Shown here piece after piece: positions 54,250 to 63,413 of a DNA stretch of 64,000 nucleotides. Source of the stretch: Acinetobacter sp. WCHAc010034 (lineage in GTDB: Bacteria > Pseudomonadota > Gammaproteobacteria > Pseudomonadales > Moraxellaceae). A model generated the notes under the pieces. The model did not search any database. It saw only the letters and a list, made by a program, of their open reading frames with translations, and was not told where the DNA came from. Positions within the stretch are counted from its first letter, which is position 1; every line of letters starts with the position of its first letter. Made by a program: the position numbers and the translations under genes. Where the stretch lies: positions 3,286,001 to 3,350,000 of the forward strand of contig NZ_CP032279.1 of the NCBI RefSeq assembly GCF_001696615.3, given 5' to 3'.

Positions 54250-55863
54250 ATGCAGAATAAGTTTGATTATATTGTCATTGGTGGCGGCAGCGCCGGCTGT
54301 GTGCTGGCCGGACGCCTGACAGAAGATCCGAATGTGTCGGTCTGCCTATTGGAGGCCGGCGGCAGCGGAGACAGCTGGACTGTTAATGTTCCGGCAGCGG
54401 CGGTGGTCAGCCTGCCGACCCGAATCAATAACTGGGCCTTTGAAACTGTGCCGCAGGCGGGCCTGAATGGGCGCAAAGGCTATCAGCCGCGCGGCAAAGG
54501 CTTAGGCGGCTCGTCCAATATCAATGCCATGATTTACATCCGCGGCAACCGCGCCGACTATGACCGCTGGGCTGCGCTAGGCAATGCGGGCTGGTCATAT
54601 CAGGAGGTGCTGCCTTATTTTATTAAGTCTGAAAATAACCAGCGCATACAGAATGAATATCACGGCAATGCCGGGCCGCTTTCGGTTACGGATGTGCGTT
54701 CAGACAATGCGCTGCATCGGCGCTATCTCGCTGCAGCGCGGGCGGAAGGCTATAAAATACTGGATGACTTTAATGGCGCAGAGCAGGAAGGCCTAGGGGT
54801 TTATCAAGTCACGCATATCAACGGCGAACGCTGCAGCGCGGCCCGCGCTTATCTGCAGCCGCATCTGCACCGGCCGAATTTAACCGTGCTGACCCATGCC
54901 GTGACGCAGAAAATTCTGATTGAAAACAAAACCGCGGTCGGCGTGGAAGTGCCGCATGCAGGGCAGATCCGGCAGCTGCTGGCCGCAAAAGAGGTGCTGC
55001 TCTGCGCCGGCGCGCTTCAGTCGCCGCAAATCCTGATGCTGTCTGGCATTGGCGATACTGCTGAACTGAAGGCGCACGGCATAGACAGCGTACACCATCT
55101 GCCGGGCGTCGGAAAAAACTTCCATGATCATCCGGACTTCATTTTTGGCTATAGCGTCAATGATATTCAGGGCACATTCGGCGTCTCTCTTTCAGGTTCG
55201 CTGGACTTGCTGAAGCAGATCAAGCGCTACCGCAGCGAACGGCGCGGCATGATTGCATCAAATTTTGCCGAATGCGGCGGCTTTTTAAAAAGCGATCCAT
55301 CGCTGGAGATTCCCAATCTGCAGCTGCATTTTGTGGTGGCGCTGGTGGATGACCATGCGCGGAAATTCCATGCCAGCCACGGCATTTCCTGCCATGTTTG
55401 CCTGCTGAACCCGCGCAGCCGCGGCTCCATTCAGCTCAGCGGCGCAAAGATCAGCGATCCGCTGAAAATTGATCCTAACTTTTTTGCCGATGAGCGAGAT
55501 GTGGAAGACTTGGTGCAGGGCTTCAAGCTGACGCAGAAGTTGATGCATTCGCCGGCGCTGTCTGAAATCTGCAGGCAGGATCTATTCACCGCGCAGGTTC
55601 GCAGCGATGACGATATCCGCCGGATTCTGCGCGAGCGCGCAGACACGGTTTATCATCCTGTAGGCAGCTGCAAAATGGGCATTGATGACATGGCGGTGGT
55701 TGACCCGCAGCTCAGGGTCTATGGCGTGCGGAATTTGCGCGTGGTGGATGCTTCGATTATGCCTGCGGTGGTCAGCGGCAACACCAATGCGCCGGTGATT
55801 ATGATTGCGGAAAAAGCTGCCGATTTGATCCGCCGCGCCTGCAGGCAGCGGCAAGTGGCCTGA
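54250..55863 (+). CDS. GMC-family choline/alcohol dehydrogenase
   Basis: FAD-dependent glucose-methanol-choline oxidoreductase, 537 residues. The dinucleotide motif is YIVIGGGSAGCVLAGRL, GMC signature 1 is GKGLGGSSNINAMIYIRG near 83, and signature 2 is GALQSPQILMLSGIG near 255. The catalytic His is in YHPVGSCKMG and the second active residue is the Asn of VSGNTNAPVI. It resembles AlkJ-type medium-chain alcohol dehydrogenases as much as BetA; no betB/betI genes flank it. An aldehyde dehydrogenase gene follows after 78 bp, which suggests a two-step alcohol oxidation. Confidence 0.88.
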   Translation: MQNKFDYIVIGGGSAGCVLAGRLTEDPNVSVCLLEAGGSGDSWTVNVPAAAVVSLPTRINNWAFETVPQAGLNGRKGYQPRGKGLGGSSNINAMIYIRGNRADYDRWAALGNAGWSYQEVLPYFIKSENNQRIQNEYHGNAGPLSVTDVRSDNALHRRYLAAARAEGYKILDDFNGAEQEGLGVYQVTHINGERCSAARAYLQPHLHRPNLTVLTHAVTQKILIENKTAVGVEVPHAGQIRQLLAAKEVLLCAGALQSPQILMLSGIGDTAELKAHGIDSVHHLPGVGKNFHDHPDFIFGYSVNDIQGTFGVSLSGSLDLLKQIKRYRSERRGMIASNFAECGGFLKSDPSLEIPNLQLHFVVALVDDHARKFHASHGISCHVCLLNPRSRGSIQLSGAKISDPLKIDPNFFADERDVEDLVQGFKLTQKLMHSPALSEICRQDLFTAQVRSDDDIRRILRERADTVYHPVGSCKMGIDDMAVVDPQLRVYGVRNLRVVDASIMPAVVSGNTNAPVIMIAEKAADLIRRACRQRQVA

Positions 55864-55941
55864 ACAGGCACGGAATTGTACTGACAGCATGTTAAGTTTC
55901 ATTTATTTTGTAAAATAATCATAAGAATAGGAACACACGCG

Positions 55942-57384
55942 ATGACGGCGGAACAGCAGCTTTTTGATGAGAAAGACAGCTTTGACGCGGCAGGCTTAGC
56001 GCTTCAGCAGGCTTTTCAGCAGCAGAAGCAGGCGTTCAAGGCGCAAAGCTATCCCGGTTTTGAACAGCGCAGGCAGCATTTGCAAGCCCTGTATCAGCTG
56101 GTGGCGCAGCATCAGGATGAAATCGCCGCAGCCATCAGCCGCGACTTCTCCAACCGCAGCGCAGATGAAACCCGGCTGTTTGAGGTGATGACCAGCCTGA
56201 ACGGCATCAAGCACAGCCTGAAGCATTTAAGAAAATGGATGAAGCCGAGCAAGCGCGAAGTCGGCATCCTGTTTCAGCCCGCCAGCGCCTATGTCATGTA
56301 TCAGCCCTTGGGCGTAGTCGGCATTATTGTGCCGTGGAATTACCCGCTGTTCTTAGCAGTCGGGCCATTGGCGCAGGCGCTGGCTGCCGGCAACAGCGTT
56401 ATGCTGAAAATGAGCGAATTTACCCCGGAGTTTTCAGCCTTATTTAAGAAGCTGATAGCCGTTGAATTTGCAGAAAGTCATGTCAGTGTCATTACAGGCG
56501 ATGCACAAATTGCCCAGAAGTTTACCCAGCTGCCGTTTGACCACCTGCTGTTTACTGGAGCAACCGCAATCGCGCGCCATGTGCTGCATGCGGCGGCGGA
56601 TAACTTAACCCCCGTAACTTTGGAGCTGGGCGGCAAATCTCCGGTCATTGTTGCGCAGGATGCAGACCTGAAGGAAAGCGCGCGCCGTGTCGCTTTCGGC
56701 AAAACCATGAATGCCGGCCAGACCTGTGTTGCGCCTGACTATGCGCTGGTGCACCGCAGCCAGCAGGATGCCTTCATCCAAGCCTATTTTGAAGTCATTC
56801 AGCAGTTTTATCCCGACAGCATCCGTGACAATCCGGACTATACCGCGATTGTCAGCGAGCGCCAGTTTGAACGCCTGCAGCATTACCTGATTGATGCGCA
56901 GCAAAAGGGAGCGCAGCTGATTCAGATCGAAGCTGCGCCGGACGGGCGCCGCATGCCGCATGCTGCCGTTACCAATGTCAGCGATGATATGGCGCTGATG
57001 CAGAATGAAATCTTTGGGCCAATTCTGCCGATTGTCTGCTATGAGCAGATTGATGAGGCGATTGCCTACATCAATGCGCGTGAACGGCCTTTAGCGCTGT
57101 ATTATTTCGGCTATAACAAGGCGGAACAGCAGAAAGTCCTGCAGGAAACCCATAGCGGCGGGGTGTGCCTGAATGAAACCCTGATGACCGCAGGCATGGA
57201 AGATCTGCCGTTTGGCGGCATTGGTGCTTCTGGCATGGGGCATTATCACGGCCATGAAGGCTTTAAAACCTTCAGCCATGCCAAGTCTGTTTTTGTCCGG
57301 CCCAAATTCAGCTTAATGAGGCTGATTTATCCGCCATACGGCACATTGATTCAAATGTGGATTTACCGGCTGTTTTTGCGTTAA
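55942..57384 (+). CDS. aldehyde dehydrogenase (coniferyl aldehyde dehydrogenase-like)
   Basis: Class-3-like aldehyde dehydrogenase, 480 residues. It has VGIIVPWNYPLFLAVGPLAQALAAGN, FTGATAIARHV, the general base in VTLELGGKSPV and the catalytic Cys in NAGQTCVAPDY. The hydrophobic C-terminal tail (KFSLMRLIYPPYGTLIQMWIYRLFL) resembles membrane-associated fatty or coniferyl aldehyde dehydrogenases. The substrate is unproven. AGGAACACACGCG precedes the ATG. It probably works with the upstream GMC enzyme. Confidence 0.87.
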   Translation: MTAEQQLFDEKDSFDAAGLALQQAFQQQKQAFKAQSYPGFEQRRQHLQALYQLVAQHQDEIAAAISRDFSNRSADETRLFEVMTSLNGIKHSLKHLRKWMKPSKREVGILFQPASAYVMYQPLGVVGIIVPWNYPLFLAVGPLAQALAAGNSVMLKMSEFTPEFSALFKKLIAVEFAESHVSVITGDAQIAQKFTQLPFDHLLFTGATAIARHVLHAAADNLTPVTLELGGKSPVIVAQDADLKESARRVAFGKTMNAGQTCVAPDYALVHRSQQDAFIQAYFEVIQQFYPDSIRDNPDYTAIVSERQFERLQHYLIDAQQKGAQLIQIEAAPDGRRMPHAAVTNVSDDMALMQNEIFGPILPIVCYEQIDEAIAYINARERPLALYYFGYNKAEQQKVLQETHSGGVCLNETLMTAGMEDLPFGGIGASGMGHYHGHEGFKTFSHAKSVFVRPKFSLMRLIYPPYGTLIQMWIYRLFLR

Positions 57385-57396
57385 TCGGGCCATAAA

Positions 57397-57420
57397 AAAG
57401 CGCTCTGATTTGAGCGCTTT
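57397..57420. terminator. terminator between the aldehyde dehydrogenase gene and trmB
   Basis: AAAGCGCTC, loop TGATTT, GAGCGCTTT with A run on the left and T on the right; can serve both convergent genes. Confidence 0.85.
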
Positions 57421-57442
57421 CTTTGGTATTTGCTACAAGAGC

Positions 57443-58159
57443 TTAGCCGATTTTCTTGAAGATGAAGTCATTAATTTTATGGCCTTCTTCCAGTCCGCGG
57501 CGTTCAAACTTGGTTTGCGGGCGCCATTCTGGACGCGGGTAGCTGTTGCCTTTGCCTGCCAGATTTTCCAGATTTGGACGGTTGTCCAGCACATCCAGCA
57601 TCCATTCCGCATACGGTTCCCAGTCAGTGGCTGAGTGGAACGTGCCGCCCATTGCCAATTTCTGCTCAACCAGCGGCATGCGGTCATGAGATACAAAGCG
57701 GCGCTTGAAATGGCGCTTTTTCTGCCAGGGGTCCGGGAAATACAGCTGAATGGTATCAATGCTGCTGTCCGGCATTTCACGCAGCACTTTAATCGCATCG
57801 GCGTCCAGCAGGCGCAGGTTTTTCAATTCAGACATGCCGGCTTCATATACGCACTGCGCAATGCCCGGCACATGCACTTCAATGCCGACAAAGTTGCGTT
57901 CTGGGTTTGCTTTCGCCATCAGCACCAGCGAGCGGCCCATGCCGAAACCGATTTCTACCGTTAAAGGGCGTTCTGGGTGTTCAAAATGCTGGCGCAGGTC
58001 GCCAACCGGGTATTCCAAAATTAAGTGACCATATTGTTCAAGCGCAGTGCGTTGAGAAGTGTTCAACGGCGTTGAGCGGCGCATAAACGTCACAATTTCA
58101 CGCTGCTCGCTTAAGTTGTCCAGCTCTACGACTTGCTGGTCTAATTGATCGTTCGACAT
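57443..58159 (-). CDS. trmB: tRNA (guanine-N7-)-methyltransferase TrmB
   Basis: Forms m7G46 in the tRNA variable loop. EIGFGMGRSLVLMA is the SAM motif, DADAIKVL follows, and the family signature YFPDPWQKKRHFKRR is complete near residue 150. The length of 238 residues matches the family. It has no strong ribosome binding site. It is divergent from the nuclease gene. Confidence 0.96.
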   Translation of the reverse strand: MSNDQLDQQVVELDNLSEQREIVTFMRRSTPLNTSQRTALEQYGHLILEYPVGDLRQHFEHPERPLTVEIGFGMGRSLVLMAKANPERNFVGIEVHVPGIAQCVYEAGMSELKNLRLLDADAIKVLREMPDSSIDTIQLYFPDPWQKKRHFKRRFVSHDRMPLVEQKLAMGGTFHSATDWEPYAEWMLDVLDNRPNLENLAGKGNSYPRPEWRPQTKFERRGLEEGHKINDFIFKKIG

Positions 58160-58355
58160 AACTTTGGCAAAGGTAAAAAAATTGAATGCGGTATTTTAAG
58201 TCCTGAGCTTAACAAGTCAAACTTTTTGCAGAAAATCAGCCGAAACAATCTTACCGCCAGCAGCGGAAAACTCAGTTAAATTGTCACAGAATTTTCACGG
58301 CTATGTCATTTGGTAAAATTATCCTGATCATAATTTTAACAAGCAATAAAAAATT

Positions 58356-60848
58356 ATGAAGGCGTTCAATCCAAAATTCTTAACCGCATGCGTGCTGCTG
58401 GGCGGCTGCTCATTTCCTGTATATGCTGAAATCATGTTCAGCCAGTATATTGACGGGGCATCCAATCAGAAAGGACTGGAAATTTATAACCCGGACGGCA
58501 AAACTGTAGACTTATCCGGCTACAGCATTCTGCAATACAGCAATGGCGCTTCAGACAAGCCCAGCGGCACATTTGCGCTGGCGGGAAACTTAGGGCCAAA
58601 GCAGAAAATTATTGTCGGGCGCTCAGAGCTGCAGGCAGCCTTGGCGGGCTATGCGGATAAAATGCAGTTTCTGCAGAGGGGCGTGTCTTTTAATGGCGAT
58701 GATGCCTTAATTTTAAAGAAGGGCGATAAAGCAGTAGACCGCTTTGGCCAATTGGGCGCAGATCCAGGCGATGGCTGGGGTACAGCAGAATTCAACAGCG
58801 CCAAGAACAGCCTGACGCGGATTCAGGCCAGCAATGACGCAGGCAGCGTCAACCCTGCAGATCCCTTCAATTTAGAAAGCCAATGGACAAAATGGTCTGA
58901 CCGCAGCGCTTACAGTGAAAACCTGTTCAATGGCGGCGGCAGCCAGCCGGTGCCGGAAAGCATCAGCTGCAGTTCAGGCACCACAGCCATTGCCGACCTG
59001 CACAGCGCAGCGTTGGATCAGCCCTATGCAGTGCGCGGCGTGATTACCGCGGACTTCCGCTATAGCAATGGCTTTAATGGCTTCTTCATTCAGACTGCGG
59101 ACAGCAAGGCCAAGGCTGGCGTGAATAATGCAATTTTTGTGTATATTCCGGCCAGCAGCGCGGTTAAAGGCGGCAAGCTGGGCGATGAAGTTATTTTAAA
59201 AGGCACGCTCAGCAATTACAAAAACCAGCTGCAGCTGCAGGACTTAAGCACCGAAGTGGTGTCCTGTCAGGACAACGCGTTGTCTTTGGTGCAGCCGCTG
59301 GCAGTGAATTTGCCCTTTGATAGCTTAAGCGCTCCCGCCGGCCATGCGCCGAAACGCTATCAGGGCATGCTGGTTAAGCTGCCGCAGAAGCTGACCGTCA
59401 GTGAAAATTATGAATATGGCCGCTTTGGCTCAGTGGTGCTTACGCCGGAACGCCATTACATTCCGACCAATCTCTATCCGGCGAAATCTGCAGAAGCGCT
59501 GGCTTTGGCCAAGCAAAACATGCTGTCCAAAATTGTGCTGGATGACGGCTATAACAATCAGAACCGGACGCCGTGGCTGCCGCAGAATTTCAGCGCCGCC
59601 AATACCCTGCGTACAGGCTATGACCTGCAGAATGTGCAGGGGATTCTGGAATACCGTTATGATCAATGGCGGATTCAGCCCCGCCCGAGTTTAGATCAGC
59701 CTGCAGTAAGTGCGGAAAAGAACCCGCGGGCTGCGCTGCCGGCGAAAGACGCCAAGCAAATCCGCGTGGCGGCTTTCAATGTGCTGAATTATGACAATGG
59801 CGCGGAAAAAGGCTTTCCCACAGCGCGCGGCGCAAGCACTGCAGCTGAGTTTGACAGGCAGCACAGAAAAATTGTCAGCGCTTTAAAAGCGATGGATGCC
59901 GATGTGGTGGCGCTGATGGAAATCGCCAATAACGGCTATGGGGAAAACAGCGCGATTGCCAATTTGACCAAAGCCTTGGGCCGTGACTGGAAATATGTTG
60001 CGCCTGCAAAAGATCAATTGGGCAGTGACGCGATTGCCGTTGCGGTGATTTACAACAGCAGGCGCGTGACGCCAGTGGGCAGCCCGGCGGTATATGATGA
60101 TGAAAGCAAGATGAACCGCGTCACCTTCCTGCAAAGCTTTAAGCCGGCGGGCGGCGGCAAGCTGTTTACGGTCATTCCCAACCATCTGAAATCCAAAGGC
60201 AGCTGCCCTAAAGATAAGGCTTCGCCGGATGCCGATCAGGGTGACGGCCAAGGCTGCTGGAATGACCTGCGCACCAAGTCGGTTGCCAAGCTGATGCAGT
60301 GGGCCGCCAAAGAGCAGGCCGCGTTAAAGCAGAATGCAAACTTCCTGCTGCTGGGCGACATGAACAGCTATGCCAAAGAAGACCCGATTCTCGCGTTGGA
60401 ACAGGCCAGCTATAAAGTGCTTTTGAATGATGAAAAAGTCGGCCAGGGCAAAACGGCGTACAGCTATGTGTTCGGTGTGGCCAGCAATGCGGAAGGCCAT
60501 GGCGGCTCAGGCAATCTGGATCACGCCATTGCCGATGCGAACCTCTACCCGATGGTGAAGCGCGCCTTTGCATGGCACATTAACGCGGATGAGCCGACGG
60601 CGCTGGACTACAACGATGAATATAAAACTGATGAGCAGAAAGTCTTATTCTTTAAGGATGATCCGTACCGCTCCTCTGACCATGACCCGGTTATTGTCGA
60701 TTTAGCGCTGAATGACGCAGCTGTGCAGCCGCCGCAGGACAGCGAGAAAAGCGTCGGAGGCAGCATGGGGCTGTTCGGCATGCTGAGCATGCTGGGGCTG
60801 GCGGTTTTTGCTCAGGTTCGGCGCCGCAAGGCTGTCCAGCCGGACTGA
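58356..60848 (+). CDS. ExeM/NucH-family extracellular endonuclease with GlyGly-CTERM tail
   Basis: 830-residue secreted nuclease. The signal peptide ends VYA near residue 24. A lamin-tail-like domain (ISQYIDGAS...GLEIYNPDG to FNGDDALIL) covers about 25-170, an OB-like domain (SCSSGTTAIADLHSA...) about 205-320, and the endonuclease/exonuclease/phosphatase domain about 470-790. The last contains RVAAFNVLNY, LMEIANNGYG, NHLKSKG, LLLGDMNSY and SSDHDPVIVDL. The C-terminus is GGSMGLFGMLSMLGLAVF plus RRRK, a GlyGly-CTERM sorting signal for rhombosortase, usually linked to type II secretion. No clear ribosome binding site is seen. Confidence 0.9.
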   Translation: MKAFNPKFLTACVLLGGCSFPVYAEIMFSQYIDGASNQKGLEIYNPDGKTVDLSGYSILQYSNGASDKPSGTFALAGNLGPKQKIIVGRSELQAALAGYADKMQFLQRGVSFNGDDALILKKGDKAVDRFGQLGADPGDGWGTAEFNSAKNSLTRIQASNDAGSVNPADPFNLESQWTKWSDRSAYSENLFNGGGSQPVPESISCSSGTTAIADLHSAALDQPYAVRGVITADFRYSNGFNGFFIQTADSKAKAGVNNAIFVYIPASSAVKGGKLGDEVILKGTLSNYKNQLQLQDLSTEVVSCQDNALSLVQPLAVNLPFDSLSAPAGHAPKRYQGMLVKLPQKLTVSENYEYGRFGSVVLTPERHYIPTNLYPAKSAEALALAKQNMLSKIVLDDGYNNQNRTPWLPQNFSAANTLRTGYDLQNVQGILEYRYDQWRIQPRPSLDQPAVSAEKNPRAALPAKDAKQIRVAAFNVLNYDNGAEKGFPTARGASTAAEFDRQHRKIVSALKAMDADVVALMEIANNGYGENSAIANLTKALGRDWKYVAPAKDQLGSDAIAVAVIYNSRRVTPVGSPAVYDDESKMNRVTFLQSFKPAGGGKLFTVIPNHLKSKGSCPKDKASPDADQGDGQGCWNDLRTKSVAKLMQWAAKEQAALKQNANFLLLGDMNSYAKEDPILALEQASYKVLLNDEKVGQGKTAYSYVFGVASNAEGHGGSGNLDHAIADANLYPMVKRAFAWHINADEPTALDYNDEYKTDEQKVLFFKDDPYRSSDHDPVIVDLALNDAAVQPPQDSEKSVGGSMGLFGMLSMLGLAVFAQVRRRKAVQPD

Positions 60849-60870
60849 TTTTTCAGGCTAGGCTTAATTA

Positions 60871-60904
60871 AAAATCTCCCAGTGGCTGACCGCTGGGAGA
60901 TTTT
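60871..60904. terminator. terminator between the nuclease gene and the kinase pseudogene
   Basis: AAAATCTCCCAG and CTGGGAGATTTT form a 12-bp stem, extended inside by further pairs, with T runs on both strands. Confidence 0.9.
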
Positions 60905-60955
60905 TTGCATTCCTGCCTTAAATTTAGCTTTGCAGCTTATTCATCACAAGGAAAG

Positions 60956-62864
60956 CTATAGACCCGGCTTGAGTGGCAAAATGACCTGAATGGCCGTATG
61001 GCCGGCAGCGGAAGAAATGCTGAAAATGCCGCCTAGGCGGCTGATCCGCGCCTGCATGCTTTGCAGTCCTACATGCAGGCCGGCCTCTACGGTTTGCGGA
61101 TCAAAGCCAACGCCATTGTCCTGAATGCGCAAGACCAGTTCATGGCTGTCCGCTGCGGTCAAAGCAACCCTCACTTCAGAGGCTTCACTGTGCTTCAGGA
61201 TATTGGTCAGCGCTTCTTCTGCAACGCGGGTCAGCGTCAGGCATTGCAGCGCAGTCGGCAAGATCTGCCAAGCCTGTTCAAAATGCCATTGCGAACGGAT
61301 GTCTATTTCCTCAAACAGCTGCGCAAATCTATGGCGCATCGGCGCGCCCCATTCCACAGGGGTATCAGGCACTTTGGAGGATAGGCTTGAGCCTGAATCA
61401 ACCACTTGGCGCAAATCGCTGCGCAGCATTTTTAAAATTGATAAAACTTGCGGCTTATCGACTTTTTTATCATTCTGTTCCAGCATGATGATGGAGCGGA
61501 CAATCGATCCGCCCAAGCCATCATGCAAATCGTGCGATAAATGGATGCGTTCCTGCAGGCGCGCATTTTCAAGCGCAAGCTTATGCTGCTGCCCTAATGA
61601 TGCAGTCAGCTCCTGTTTGGCTTGCGTGACATTTTCCGCAAGTGTCCTGTTGAAGCGCTCAATTTGCCGGGTATTGCGGGCTAAGCGCAACGCCAGAATG
61701 GCGCCAACCGCCATAGTGGTAAACGGCCCTGCATAGGGGGACAGCGGGCGCCCTTCCATGGTCATCATGAACTGCGCGTCATTGACGGCAATCGGCAGAT
61801 AGATGAAATACATCACCGCCAGCAAATAGGTTTCCGGAAGTTTTGATTTATAGGCAATTACAGGATAGCTCACGCATTTGGCGATAAAGATGAGGACAGC
61901 TGCTGCAAAGAACAGCTGCATCACTGCGCTGACTTTATCCGCCGGCGCCAAGCCAATGCAGACGGCCGCTGCGCCTAAAAACATAAAGAGCGCTTTTTGA
62001 ATGCGCGGAAACGGTTTATGTGCAAAGTGCCATGCGCTTAAACAGCCCGCAACACTATAAAAGCAGAAGGTGATATTCTGCATGCGGTCAATGCCGATGG
62101 CGGTGAAAAAGGGGAGCGGATCGGTATATAAAAAGCAGAAGCTGTAAATGACCTATCCTGCGCCAGTCATGGCGAACCAGAAAAAGGCCTTTTCTTTGCG
62201 GTTGGCCAGCCAGGCTAAAAAATAAAAAACACCTACGACAATATTGACGATGGTGTTGAGGATAGGCAGCGTCCGCTTTTCCAGCAGCCATGTTTTATAA
62301 ATTTTGTAAGTTTCAGGATAACTGCCTAAAACGGCATGCCCTAGGCCGGATTTCTGGGTAAAGCTTCCATAGGCTTGAATCCATAGCGTATTTTGGCCTT
62401 GCCGCAAACTGGATGCCGGAAGGTTCCATAAGCGGGGCACGTATTGGCTGCGTGATGCAGGCGCTTTTACAGAGAGATCCTGCCACAGCAGGTCATCATT
62501 TAAAAAGACTCTGCCGCTTTGGGTGATGCCTTCTATGGCGAAGGAAAGCGGCTGGTCTTGCAGATTATCCGCGCATTCATAGCTAAAGTGGATTTTATAC
62601 CACGCCATGCCGTGAAAGTCCGGCCAGCGTTTTTCCAAGCTTGACCCAGCCATCGGCAGGGCGCTGCATTTCCTGCTTTAAATCGCCTTTAGCGGTTTCA
62701 ATGCGCTGTATTTCCGCCTGACATGGCGGAGCGCTATTTTGAGCGGGCGCAGATGCAAATGCTGTGCTGGGGAACTGAATAAATACGGCAAAACAGGCGA
62801 AGAGCAGCATGATGGCGCTGTAATGGCTCAGCTCTGATGAATATTGAGAGAATCCCCGCGCCAT
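60956..62864 (-). pseudogene. sensor histidine kinase (HisKA_3 type), disrupted
   Basis: Translation from the ATG at 62864 gives a signal sequence (MLLFACFAVFIQFPSTAFA) and the start of an extracellular domain, then loses frame near 62636: dropping one G turns V-K-L-G-K-T into V-K-L-E-K-R-W-P-D-F. The second frame (about 62637-62156) carries the 7TMR-DISM-like domain and a first membrane helix, and ends at an in-frame TAG (62153-62155). The same frame continues with more membrane helices, HisKA_3 (ERIHLSHDLHDGLGGSIV, phospho-His intact) and HATPase (EEALTNILKHS, DNGVGFDP). No response regulator gene is adjacent. It may be a real pseudogene or carry sequencing errors. Confidence 0.82.
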
Positions 62865-63135
62865 GACACTTGTTCCCCTATATTTATTTTTAAAACTGCA
62901 TAAAGATGCTGCTGAGCCAAAAATGAATGAAGCAGCAAAATCCAATGCTGATGTGGCGGATTATAATTTTTCTGAGGAAAAATATATAGATGAATTTTAT
63001 CAGTCTGCAAATAGGAATAGCTGGATGGCGCTGCATGCGGCGCTGAAATTAAAAGAAAATTCAATCAATCCGCTTTTGATTAAGGCCGGCCAGCGGTCGC
63101 AGCCCTGCTTACTGGCCTGCATCGCTTATGGCTGA
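62863..63135 (+). CDS. possible small hypothetical protein (90 aa), uncertain
   Basis: The ATG at 62863 overlaps the divergent kinase start by two bases. The middle, SEEKYIDEFYQSANRNSWMALHAALKLKENSIN, reads like a folded helical protein, but the ends do not, and no ribosome binding site is visible. An internal ATG (MNEAAKSNADV) is an alternative. I recognise no family. Confidence 0.25.
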   Translation: MTLVPLYLFLKLHKDAAEPKMNEAAKSNADVADYNFSEEKYIDEFYQSANRNSWMALHAALKLKENSINPLLIKAGQRSQPCLLACIAYG

Positions 63136-63413
63136 AAAGGGGGGGATTTACCGGCGCATCGCTGCGGATATGTGAATATGCGGCGTTTGCCAAAGCATCG
63201 CCTTTTCCGCCAAACGGCAATCATGCGCATGGCGAATCATCATCTGGAAAAAATCAGCGCAGATTGACTTGAAAAATTCCGTGATTTAGACAATATTCAA
63301 AGCGTAAATGTTTTTTTATGCATTTACGCTTTTTTGCAATTTACGGGTTCGATTACTTGAAAGTTTGCCAGAAGCGATTTAAAACATTAATAGTTTAATA
63401 ACAAGGATCAGAT
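63136..63413. other. intergenic region before the GST gene
   Basis: No gene is supportable. It contains a strong hairpin at 63299-63332 (AAAGCGTAAATG / CATTTACGCTTT, 12-bp stem and T run) that would stop rightward transcripts. The GST promoter should lie in the AT-rich 80 bp after it. Confidence 0.5.
63299..63335 (+). terminator. intrinsic terminator upstream of the GST gene
   Basis: AAAGCGTAAATG, loop TTTTTTTATG, CATTTACGCTTT, then TTT. No confident gene lies directly upstream on this strand, which gives slight support to the 90-residue ORF or a decayed gene. Confidence 0.75.
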
